From Rhodoferax sp. (GTDB taxonomy: Bacteria > Pseudomonadota > Gammaproteobacteria > Burkholderiales > Burkholderiaceae_C), in NCBI GenBank assembly GCA_018882485.1, contig VERU01000081.1, forward strand, positions 1 through 8,714: DNA of 8,714 nt, read 5' to 3'. How positions within the stretch are numbered: the stretch's first letter is position 1; each line of letters opens with the position of its first letter. Below the pieces are notes generated by a model, which saw only the letters and a program-made list of their open reading frames with translations, was not told where the DNA came from and made no database searches. The position numbers and the translations under genes are program-made. Shown here piece by piece: positions 1-6,045 of the stretch.

Positions 1-1
1 G

Positions 2-541
2 CTGGCGGCCCGCCGCCCGGAGGGCACGGTGTACCTGGGTTCGTTTTCCAAGGTGCTGGCGCCCAGCCTGCGGCTGGGCTACCTGGTGGCCCCGCCGGAA
101 CTCTTTCCCAAGCTGCTGCAGGCCAAGCAGGCGGCCGATCTGCACAGCCCCGGCTTCAACCAGCGGGTGGCGCACGAGGTGCTGCGCCAGGGCTTCCTGG
201 CCCGGCACCTGCCCCGGGTGCGCGCCCTGTACCGCAGCCAGCGCGACGCCATGCTGCAGGCGCTGCAAGCCCATTTCCCCGAGGGCGGGTCGCACGGCCT
301 GCAATGGAACGTACCCGGTGGCGGCATGTTCCTGTGGGCCCGGCTGCCCGAGGGCCTGGACGCGCAGGACCTGCTGCCCCGGGCGGTGGCCCACGGGGTG
401 GCCTTCGTGCCGGGAGCGCCGTTCTTCGCGGGCGAACCCGACCCGCGCAGCCTGCGTCTGTCCTTCGTCACGCCCGATGCCGAGGCCATCCGGCGCGGCG
501 TCGCAGCCCTGGCCCAGGCCATCCGGGAGCAGACCGCATGA
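2..541 (+). CDS. PLP-dependent aminotransferase, fold type I (2-aminoadipate transaminase/LysN-like), C-terminal part
   Basis: This is the C-terminal part of a class I/II aminotransferase; the reading frame is already open at base 2, so the N-terminus lies outside the window. The visible 179 residues carry the GSFSK motif, whose lysine (bases 50-52) should form the Schiff base with pyridoxal phosphate. It is followed by a conserved L-RLGYLV segment, a GGGMFLW stretch and LRLSF, whose arginine (455-457) normally binds the substrate carboxylate. The closing PEGLDAQDLLPRAV...GVAFVPGAPF block is typical of the LysN/2-aminoadipate and MocR-type aminotransferase branch. A winged-helix regulatory domain upstream (MocR type) cannot be excluded. 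The stop overlaps the next start as ATGA, so it is probably co-transcribed with the PhzF-like gene. The amino-acid substrate cannot be read from the sequence. Confidence 0.93.
   Translation: MAARRPEGTVYLGSFSKVLAPSLRLGYLVAPPELFPKLLQAKQAADLHSPGFNQRVAHEVLRQGFLARHLPRVRALYRSQRDAMLQALQAHFPEGGSHGLQWNVPGGGMFLWARLPEGLDAQDLLPRAVAHGVAFVPGAPFFAGEPDPRSLRLSFVTPDAEAIRRGVAALAQAIREQTA
525..529 (+). promoter_or_regulatory. Shine-Dalgarno of the PhzF-like gene
   Basis: GGGAG lies inside the end of the aminotransferase gene, 8 bases before the ATG at 538. With the ATGA overlap it supports 538 as the start, rather than the in-frame ATG at 562 or the longer open frame that begins at 304. Confidence 0.55.
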
Positions 542-1557
542 GCTTCCCGCCGCACCCGGGCATGAACCCGGACTCGAGCACGAGCACGCATCCGGCTGCG
601 AACCCGCATCCGGCCCCGGACCGCGCCCGCGCCTACGCCCAGGTCGATGTATTCACCGCCGAAGCGCTGCGGGGGAACCCGGTGGCCGTGGTGCTGGACA
701 GCGAGGGACTGGATGCCGGCCAGATGCAGCGCCTGGCCTGCTGGACCCAGTTGTCCGAGACCACCTTCGTGCTGCCGCCCAGCCCCGAGGCGCGGGCCGC
801 CGGCGCCGACTACCGGCTGCGCATTTTCACGCCCGGCGGTGAGCTGCCCTTTGCCGGCCATCCCACGCTGGGCAGCTGCCACGCCTGGCTGCAGGCCGGC
901 GGGCAACCGGGCCGACCGGGCGTGGTGCTGCAGGAGTGCGGCGTCGGACTGGTCACGCTGCGGATCGACGGTCAGCGCAGCGCGTTTGCCGCGCCGCCGC
1001 TGCAGCGCCACGACCCCGAACCGGCGCTGCTGCAGGCGGTGCTGCAGGCCCTGGGCCTGGACCCGCAGGCGCTGCTGGCCGCCCAGCAGCTCGACAACGG
1101 GCCCCGGTGGCTGGGCCTGCTGCTGGCCGATCCCGACCGGGTGGCGCGGCTGGAGCCCGACCATGCCCGGTTGAAATTCCTGGGGCAAAAAGTGGGTGTA
1201 GCCGCCGTGGAATATGGCGATGATGCTCCTTTTTTGATTGCAAGATCGAACCGCGAGGCGCGGGCCTTTGGCGGCCCGGGTGCGAGCCGGACGGGTCCCG
1301 GGGCAACGCCCCGGGGCCTGCTGGTGCGCGCCTTTGCGGCGCCGCTGGGCGTGCCGGAAGACCCGGTGACCGGCAGCCTCAACGCCAGCCTGGCGCAATG
1401 GCTGATGGCCGAAGGCCTGCTGCCCGAGCGCTACATCGCCACGCAGGGCGCCGCACTGGGCCGGCACGGTCAGGTGTATCTGGAACGCGACGCACAGGGC
1501 CAGGTCTGGGTCGGCGGCGACTGCGTGTGCTGCATCAGCGGGACGCTGCGGCTGTGA
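538..1557 (+). CDS. PhzF-family phenazine biosynthesis-like protein (isomerase/epimerase fold)
   Basis: This is a 339-residue member of the PhzF/diaminopimelate-epimerase-like superfamily. The conserved fold begins near residue 33 (YAQVDVFT), followed by RGNPVAVV. SETTFV gives Glu74, which corresponds to the catalytic Glu of PhzF. PFAGHPT places His108, and PEDPVTGS (residues 274-280) places Asp275 and Ser280. All four residues expected at the PhzF active site are therefore present, so the enzyme is probably active. PhzF itself isomerises a dihydro-hydroxyanthranilate, but most family members have unknown substrates and no phenazine genes are visible here. The first ~32 residues are a low-complexity Ser/Thr/His/Pro tail. 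Residues ~212-262 are unusual: an AT-richer coding island followed by a GC hairpin, just before LLVRAF-APLGVPEDP. The start overlaps the aminotransferase by 4 bases and the end overlaps the VOC gene by 4 bases. An amino-acid-related role fits this context but is inferred. Confidence 0.92.
   Translation: MSFPPHPGMNPDSSTSTHPAANPHPAPDRARAYAQVDVFTAEALRGNPVAVVLDSEGLDAGQMQRLACWTQLSETTFVLPPSPEARAAGADYRLRIFTPGGELPFAGHPTLGSCHAWLQAGGQPGRPGVVLQECGVGLVTLRIDGQRSAFAAPPLQRHDPEPALLQAVLQALGLDPQALLAAQQLDNGPRWLGLLLADPDRVARLEPDHARLKFLGQKVGVAAVEYGDDAPFLIARSNREARAFGGPGASRTGPGATPRGLLVRAFAAPLGVPEDPVTGSLNASLAQWLMAEGLLPERYIATQGAALGRHGQVYLERDAQGQVWVGGDCVCCISGTLRL
1171..1250 (+). repeat. AT-richer in-frame island inside the PhzF-like gene
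   Basis: By hand count these 80 bases are about 46% GC (37 of 80) in surroundings near 70%. They contain AAAAAG and CTCCTTTTTTGATTG runs and codons rare in the rest of the gene (TTT, TTG, ATT, GCA, AGA). The frame stays open. The AT-richest part, GATGCTCC followed by TTTTTTGAT, resembles from memory a family of degenerate AT-rich repeats scattered through Comamonadaceae genomes. I could not test this resemblance. Confidence 0.4.
1297..1315. repeat. Perfect GC inverted repeat (8-base stem, 3-base loop) inside the PhzF-like gene
   Basis: CCCGGGGC at 1297-1304 pairs perfectly with GCCCCGGG at 1308-1315 around AAC. It lies just downstream of the AT-richer island and encodes a Gly/Pro/Thr-rich linker immediately before the conserved LLVRAF-PEDPVTGS region. 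It could be a hairpin in the mRNA or simply a consequence of high GC content. No T-run follows, so it is not a classical terminator. Confidence 0.45.
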
Positions 1558-2255
1558 GCTCCCTGCCCGCCCCACGCGCTACGCTGGACCACCTGGTGGT
1601 CATGGCGCCCAGTCTGGACAGCGGCGTGGCCTGGGCCGCAGCCACACTGGGTGTCACGCCCGGCCCCGGCGGGGAGCACCCGCTCATGGGCACGCACAAC
1701 CGGCTGCTGCGCCTGCGCACGGGCAGCGGCGAGCCGGGAGCGGCCTATCTGGAAATCATCGCCATCAACCCGGCCGCCAGCCCGCTGCCGGCCGCAACCG
1801 CACGCCGCTGGTTCGACATGGACGACCCGAAGCTGCGTGCACGCGTGTCGCAGCAAGGGCCGCAACTGGTGCACTGGGTGGCGCGGGTGCCGGATCTGGC
1901 CACTGCGCTGCAGGTCTGGCAGGCGCTGGGCATCGACCGTGGCGAGGCGCGTGCCGCCTCACGCCCCACACCCACGGGCCTGCTGCAGTGGCAGATCAGC
2001 CTGCGTCCGGACGGGCAGCGTCTGTGGGATGGCTGCCTGCCCACCCTGATCGAATGGGGGCCGCAGCACCCCACCGACACCCTGGCCGACCGGGGCCTTG
2101 CGCTGCAGGCGCTGACCCTGCGGCACCCGCGGGCCGCACCGCTGCAGGCCGCCTGCCACGCCATCGGCCTGCACGGGGTCGGGATCACCGAAGGCCCGGC
2201 GCGCCTGTGCGCGCGACTGGACACGCCGCACGGCCCGCGGACGCTGCATTCCTGA
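1554..2255 (+). CDS. Glyoxalase-like VOC-family protein
   Basis: A 233-residue protein starting at GTG 1554, which overlaps the TGA of the PhzF-like gene as GTGA; a weak GGGA lies about 10 bases upstream. The N-terminus LDHLVV (residues 11-16) is the usual first strand of a glyoxalase-like (PF13468-type) domain. It continues with EHP-MGTHNRLLRL (41-54) and YLEIIAINP (65-73). His13, His48 and Glu67 are candidate metal or active-site residues, by analogy with vicinal-oxygen-chelate enzymes. Later blocks, WRARVP-like (LVHWVARVP) and PTLIEWGPQHP, also match this group. Members are annotated only as glyoxalase-like, with no established reaction. Co-transcription with an aminotransferase and a PhzF-like enzyme suggests a metabolite-processing role, which is inference. 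The family call is firm; the function is unknown. Confidence 0.85.
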   Translation: MSSLPAPRATLDHLVVMAPSLDSGVAWAAATLGVTPGPGGEHPLMGTHNRLLRLRTGSGEPGAAYLEIIAINPAASPLPAATARRWFDMDDPKLRARVSQQGPQLVHWVARVPDLATALQVWQALGIDRGEARAASRPTPTGLLQWQISLRPDGQRLWDGCLPTLIEWGPQHPTDTLADRGLALQALTLRHPRAAPLQAACHAIGLHGVGITEGPARLCARLDTPHGPRTLHS

Positions 2256-2309
2256 GCGTTCATTCCCGACCCTGCAGCCCTGAGCGCGCATTGCCGAAAG
2301 ACTCTCGCC

Positions 2310-3281
2310 ATGACCCACCCCGCCCTGCCCAGCCTGTCCGACATCGAGGCGGCTGCCGCCGTGGTGTACCGCGAATTCCAGGCCACGCCGCAGTACCGCT
2401 GGGCACTGCTGTGCGAGCGCCTGGGTACCGACTGCTGGGTCAAGCACGAAAACCACACCCCGGTGGGCGCCTTCAAGATCCGGGGCGGCCTGTGCTATTT
2501 CGACCAGCTGGCCCGCAACGGCGCCCTGCCCCGGGCCGTGGTCAGCGCCACCCGGGGCAACCACGGCCAGAGCCTGGGCTGGGCGGCGCGCGTCCACGGC
2601 GTGGCCTGCAGCATCGTGGTGCCCAGGGGCAATTCGGTCGAGAAAAACGCCGCCATGCGCGCGCTGGGGGTCACGCTGATCGAGCACGGCGCCGATTTTC
2701 AGGACAGCCGCGAACACGCCCTGGCGCTGGCGGCTGAGACGGGCGCGCACATGGTGCCGAGCTTTCACCCGGCCTTGGTGATGGGGGTGAGCACCTGCTG
2801 GTGGGAGCTGTTTCGGGCGGTACCGCAACTCGATGTGGTCTATGTACCGATCGGGCTGGGCTCGGGCGCCTGCGCCGCCATTGCCGCCAAGCTGGCGCTG
2901 GGCCATCGCGCCCGCATCGTGGGCGTGGTCAGCAGCGGGGCCACCACCTACATCGACTCCCTGGCCGCGGGCCATGTCGTGCCGGCCCCTGTGAGCACCC
3001 GGCTGGCCGATGGCATGGCCGTGCGCGTGGCCGATGCCGGTGCGCTGGCCATCCTGCGCCAGCACCTGGACCATGTGGTGCCGGTGAGCGACGCCGAGGT
3101 GGCGCAGGCCATGCGCGACCTCTACACCGACACCCACAACGTGGCCGAGGGCGCCGGTGCCGCCAGTTTCGCCGCCGCCCTGCAGGAACGCGCCCAGCTG
3201 CGCGGCCAGGTGGTGGGCACCACCCTGTGCGGCGGTAATGTGGATGCCGCGCAGTTCGCCGAGGTGCTACGGAACCGATAG
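2310..3281 (+). CDS. Threonine/serine dehydratase-like PLP enzyme, fold type II
   Basis: A 323-residue enzyme of the tryptophan-synthase-beta PLP family, most like catabolic threonine dehydratases without an ACT regulatory domain. Such enzymes deaminate a beta-hydroxy amino acid to a 2-oxoacid plus ammonia. HTPVGAFKIRGG contains Lys56, the PLP Schiff-base residue. SATRGNHGQ (79-87, Asn84) should contact the cofactor, and GLGSG (182-186) is the glycine loop binding the PLP phosphate. NVAEGAGAAS and LCGGNVD near the end are also standard. The segment where such enzymes usually read like G-GT/YALEL is SFHPALVMGVSTCWWELF here, so the substrate may differ from threonine; hydroxyectoine-pathway (EutB-like) and hydroxyaspartate dehydratases are close relatives. 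The gene starts 54 bases after the VOC gene with only a weak purine stretch (GAAAG) upstream. It may be the last member of the upstream operon or separately transcribed. Confidence 0.88.
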   Translation: MTHPALPSLSDIEAAAAVVYREFQATPQYRWALLCERLGTDCWVKHENHTPVGAFKIRGGLCYFDQLARNGALPRAVVSATRGNHGQSLGWAARVHGVACSIVVPRGNSVEKNAAMRALGVTLIEHGADFQDSREHALALAAETGAHMVPSFHPALVMGVSTCWWELFRAVPQLDVVYVPIGLGSGACAAIAAKLALGHRARIVGVVSSGATTYIDSLAAGHVVPAPVSTRLADGMAVRVADAGALAILRQHLDHVVPVSDAEVAQAMRDLYTDTHNVAEGAGAASFAAALQERAQLRGQVVGTTLCGGNVDAAQFAEVLRNR

Positions 3282-3323
3282 CGCGAGTCCCACAGGCGAC
3301 GGGGGCCGAGGCCCGATACACCC

Positions 3324-3335
3324 TACATTTCCGGC
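3324..3335 (+). promoter_or_regulatory. Candidate -10 box of a leaderless promoter for the histidine-phosphatase gene
   Basis: TACATT (4 of 6 matches to TATAAT, with the key A2 and T6 kept) is followed by exactly 6 bases and then the ATG at 3336. No Shine-Dalgarno lies in range. Transcription would start at or next to the A of the ATG. No convincing -35 is visible. Confidence 0.4.
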
Positions 3336-4004
3336 ATGGGAACCCTGTACCTCGTGCGGCATGCGCAGGCCTCGCTCGGCGCGCAGGACTACGACCAGCT
3401 CAGCGCGCTGGGCGAACGCCAGAGCCAGCGGCTGGGGGCGCACTTTGCCCGCCACGGCCTGCGCTTTGCCCGGGTGCTGTGCGGCAGCCTGCGCCGCCAC
3501 CAACAGACGCTGCAGGGGCTGGCGCAGGGGGCCGGCTGGTCGCTGCAGCCCCAAGTGTTCCCCGAACTGAACGAATACGACAGCGCAGCCCTGATCCGTG
3601 CCATCCATCCGCAGGCGCTGCAACCGCCCGCCACCGCCGAACAGGCGCGGGCCCATTTCCGGCTGCTGCGCGAGGCGCTGGCGCAGTGGATGGACGGCCG
3701 GATCGCGCCCGAAGGCATGCCCGCGTACGCCCGGTTCCGCCAGGGCGTGACCGAGGTGCTGGACCGGGTGCGACAGCAGGACGACGGCCCGGTGCTGCTG
3801 GTGTCCAGCGGTGGCCCCATCGCCAGTGCGGTGTGCCAGGTGCTGCAGGCACCGCCCCGGACCGCGATCGACCTCAACCTGCGGCTGCGCAACACCGCCG
3901 TCAGCCTGTTCGACTACTCGGCCCGGCGCCACATGCTGGTGAGCTTCAACACCCTGCCGCACCTCAACGAGCCCGCCGATGCCGACCTGATCACCCATGC
4001 CTGA
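3336..4004 (+). CDS. Histidine phosphatase superfamily (phosphoglycerate mutase-like) protein, variant active site
   Basis: A 222-residue protein opening with LYLVRHAQAS, the RHG-type motif of the histidine phosphatase superfamily; Arg8 and His9 would be the phosphate-binding and phospho-accepting residues. CGSLRRHQQT supplies a further arginine (Arg53 or Arg54). FPELNEYD has acidic residues (Glu77, Glu80) that could act as proton donors. The second phosphate-pocket histidine, normally in a V-SHGG-I motif, is replaced by Ser158 in LLVSSGGPI. I recall SSGGPI-type motifs in other proteobacterial members, so this may be a real subgroup with altered chemistry rather than a dead enzyme. There is no signal peptide, so it is probably cytoplasmic, and the substrate is unknown. 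It lies 54 bases after the dehydratase and 39 bases before the antiporter, and each probably has its own promoter. Confidence 0.9.
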   Translation: MGTLYLVRHAQASLGAQDYDQLSALGERQSQRLGAHFARHGLRFARVLCGSLRRHQQTLQGLAQGAGWSLQPQVFPELNEYDSAALIRAIHPQALQPPATAEQARAHFRLLREALAQWMDGRIAPEGMPAYARFRQGVTEVLDRVRQQDDGPVLLVSSGGPIASAVCQVLQAPPRTAIDLNLRLRNTAVSLFDYSARRHMLVSFNTLPHLNEPADADLITHA

Positions 4005-4031
4005 ACCGGGCACAGGGTACTCGGCAGGCCG

Positions 4032-4043
4032 GATAATGGCCCC
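4032..4043 (+). promoter_or_regulatory. Candidate -10 box of a leaderless promoter for the antiporter gene
   Basis: GATAAT (5 of 6 to TATAAT) is followed by exactly 6 bases (GGCCCC) and the ATG at 4044. No Shine-Dalgarno is in range; the nearest AGG is 17 bases away. Seventeen bases upstream of the box is GGCACA, which matches only 3 of 6 of the -35 consensus. Confidence 0.5.
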
Positions 4044-5108
4044 ATGAGTTGGCACGCCGTCGCCCCCGCGCTGGCCCTGCTGGTGCTGGGCACCGGCTGG
4101 GCGCTGCCCGCGCTGCCCGGCCTGCTGCTGCTGAGCGTGGCCACCCTGGTGGCGGCGGTGATGGCCTCGGTGCACCACGCCGAGGTGATCGCACACCGCA
4201 TCGGCGAGCCCTTCGGCACGCTGGTGCTGGCCCTGGCGGTGACGGTGATCGAGGCCGCGCTGATCCTGTCCATGATGCTCGCCGGCGGCGCCAGCAGCGC
4301 CGCCGTGCCGCGCGACACCATCTACTCGGCGGTCATGATCATCTGCAATGGCGTGGTCGGGCTGTGCCTGCTGCTGGGTGGCCTGCGGCACCGCGAACAG
4401 CATTTCCGCATCGAAGGCACGGGCTCGGGCTTCGCGGCGCTGGCCACGCTGTCGGTGCTGGTGCTGGTGATGCCCACGGTGACCACCAGTTCGCCGAGCG
4501 GCACCTACACCGACTCGCAGCTGCTGTTCGTGGCCATCTCCTCGCTGGCGCTGTGGCTGGTGTTCGTGTTCATCCAGACCATGCGCCACCGCGACTACTT
4601 CCTGCCCGTTGCGGCCGCCAGCGACGAATCGGTGCACGCCCCCCCGCCCTCGGCCCGGGACGCCTGGCTGAGCTTTGCGCAACTCCTGCTGGCGCTGGTG
4701 GGGGTGATCGGGCTGGCCAAGCTGCTGTCGCCCGCCATCGAACGGGCGGTGATCGCCGCCGAAGCGCCCAAGGCGGTGGTGGGCATCGTCATCGCGCTCA
4801 TCGTGCTGCTGCCCGAAACCTGGGCCGCCATCCGTGCTGCCCGCTCGGACCGGCTGCAGACCAGCATGAACCTGGCCATCGGCTCGGCGCTGGCCAGCAT
4901 CGGGCTGACCATCCCGGTGGTGGTGGCCGCTGCGGTGCTGCTGCAACTGCCGCTGTCCATCGGCCTGCCGGCCAAGGACATCGCGCTGCTGGTGCTGACC
5001 TTTCTGGTGGGCGCCATCACCCTGGGTTCGGGCCGCACCCACATGATGCAGGGCGCGATCCACCTGGTGGTGTTCGCCGCCTTCCTGTTTCTGACCCTGG
5101 TGCCCTGA
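4044..5108 (+). CDS. chaA: Calcium/proton antiporter, ChaA type (CaCA superfamily)
   Basis: A 354-residue integral membrane protein, close to the size of E. coli ChaA, expected to exchange Ca2+ (and possibly Na+ or K+) for protons at the inner membrane. It has about eleven hydrophobic segments and the two inverted alpha-repeats of the cation/Ca2+ exchanger superfamily. The first contains GEPFGTLVLALAVTVIEAAL (Glu55, Glu70). The second contains VLLPETWAAIRAA (Glu258), followed by NLAIGSALASIGLTIP (276-291). These glutamates are the likely ion-binding residues. A polar loop at residues ~180-207 joins the two halves. The gene stands alone: it has a candidate leaderless promoter and converges on the transporter gene downstream across a hairpin. 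The family call is strong; the preferred ion in this organism is not readable. Confidence 0.9.
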   Translation: MSWHAVAPALALLVLGTGWALPALPGLLLLSVATLVAAVMASVHHAEVIAHRIGEPFGTLVLALAVTVIEAALILSMMLAGGASSAAVPRDTIYSAVMIICNGVVGLCLLLGGLRHREQHFRIEGTGSGFAALATLSVLVLVMPTVTTSSPSGTYTDSQLLFVAISSLALWLVFVFIQTMRHRDYFLPVAAASDESVHAPPPSARDAWLSFAQLLLALVGVIGLAKLLSPAIERAVIAAEAPKAVVGIVIALIVLLPETWAAIRAARSDRLQTSMNLAIGSALASIGLTIPVVVAAAVLLQLPLSIGLPAKDIALLVLTFLVGAITLGSGRTHMMQGAIHLVVFAAFLFLTLVP

Positions 5109-5130
5109 CCGGCGCGGCAGCGGCGCCGGT
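5108..5130. terminator. GC-rich hairpin between convergent genes, possible bidirectional terminator
   Basis: ACCGGCGC (5108-5115) pairs perfectly with GCGCCGGT (5123-5130) around a 7-base loop. It occupies most of the 28-base gap between the antiporter and the EamA transporter, so it could end both transcripts. No T-run follows on either strand, so it is not a textbook intrinsic terminator. Confidence 0.5.
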
Positions 5131-5136
5131 CTGCCG

Positions 5137-6045
5137 CTAGCGCAGCAGCACGAGGGCCGTGCCCACCACCGTGAGTCCGGCACCCAGCCAGGCGGCCGGA
5201 GCGGGAGCGCGGCGCAGGTGCAGCCACAGCATGGGCAGCAGCAGCACGGGCGACACCGAGGACAGCACCGCCACGGTGCCCACATCGCCATCGCGAAGCG
5301 CCACGAGGACCAGCGTCATGCCCACCCCCATGGCGATCAGGCCGTTGATGCCGGTCTGCAGCAACAGGCCCGGCGTCAGGGGCGACTGGGCGCGGGCGCT
5401 GCGCAGGCCAGCGACCAGCAGCCCGAAATGGGCCAGCGTGGCCGCGCTCAGGCGCACCGCCGAGGCGGCGATCGGGTCGACCTGCGGCTGCGCCAGAACC
5501 GGCTTGGCCGCCAGCGAGGCCAGCGCCTGGCACAGCGCGGCCAGCAGCGCCAGCGCCACTCCGAGCCCGGCGTGTCCACGGTCGCTCTCCCAGGCGTGGG
5601 ACTCCTCGCGATGCCGGCCCAGCAGGATGGCGGTCATCACCCCGGCCACCACCAGCAGGGCCCCCAGCAGCGCCTGGGCGCCGATGCGGTCGCCCATCAC
5701 CGCATAGCCCAATGCCGCGCTGAACATGGCGTGGGTGGCGAACAGCACCCCGGTGCGCCGCGGCCCGAGCCGGTTCATGGCGGCGAACAGCGCGGTGTCG
5801 CCGATGAACACCCCGATCAGGCCGCTGGCCGCCATCAGCGCCCAGTCGACCGGCGCAAAGCCCCGCCAGCCGCCCATGGGCCCCCAGCCCAGCGTGACCG
5901 CCCACATGGTCAGGGCCACGATCAGCATGCGCCAGCGCACGAAGGCGAAGGCGCCCAGCCGGCGCGACGGGGTCACCGAAATCATGCTGCCAAAGGCCCA
6001 GCAGGCCGCCGCGCCCAGGGCGTACAGGTCGTGCCAGGCGATCAT
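5137..6045 (-). CDS. EamA/DMT-family transporter
   Basis: A 302-residue inner-membrane protein of the drug/metabolite transporter superfamily. It has about ten hydrophobic segments in two homologous EamA halves: residues ~5-143 and, after the polar stretch GRHREESHAWESDRGH (143-158), residues ~160-301. It begins MIAWHDLYALGAAACWAFGS, a usual EamA start, and ends LTVVGTALVLLR. The GDTALFAAMNRLGPRRTGVLFA and ALRDGDVGTVAVLSSVSPV blocks are the equivalent helix 3-4 regions of each half. EamA proteins mostly export amino acids, nucleosides or other small metabolites, and the solute here is unknown. The start (ATG, complement of 6043-6045) overlaps the stop of the creatininase-family gene as ATGA, so the two are translationally coupled and may act on related compounds. 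The open frame continues upstream as an antisense shadow of the creatininase gene; the overlap start is chosen instead. Confidence 0.9.
   Translation of the reverse strand: MIAWHDLYALGAAACWAFGSMISVTPSRRLGAFAFVRWRMLIVALTMWAVTLGWGPMGGWRGFAPVDWALMAASGLIGVFIGDTALFAAMNRLGPRRTGVLFATHAMFSAALGYAVMGDRIGAQALLGALLVVAGVMTAILLGRHREESHAWESDRGHAGLGVALALLAALCQALASLAAKPVLAQPQVDPIAASAVRLSAATLAHFGLLVAGLRSARAQSPLTPGLLLQTGINGLIAMGVGMTLVLVALRDGDVGTVAVLSSVSPVLLLPMLWLHLRRAPAPAAWLGAGLTVVGTALVLLR

Noticed and set aside
304..537. Upstream extension of the PhzF-like frame
   Set aside because: It lies inside the aminotransferase coding sequence. The ATG at 538 has a Shine-Dalgarno and the usual ATGA overlap.
79..1575. 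A minus-strand open frame of about 500 codons opposite the aminotransferase and PhzF-like genes
   Set aside because: Low-complexity Arg/Ala/Gln-rich translation with no motif; explained by the high GC of the opposite strand.
2251..2286. Direct repeat CCTGAGCG at 2251 and 2279, between the VOC and dehydratase genes
   Set aside because: Only 8 bases, unsupported by further copies or by target-duplication context; likely chance.
3303..3314. GGGCC-GA-GGCCC inverted repeat before the phosphatase gene, considered as a terminator for the dehydratase transcript
   Set aside because: The stem is 5 bases with a 2-base loop and no T-run, which is too weak to call.
3267..5291. A minus-strand open frame of over 600 codons across the phosphatase and antiporter genes
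   Set aside because: Its product is a Gln/His/Arg/Gly-rich shadow with no recognisable domain. The plus-strand genes beneath it have clear family motifs and normal composition. Long antisense frames are expected at this GC content.
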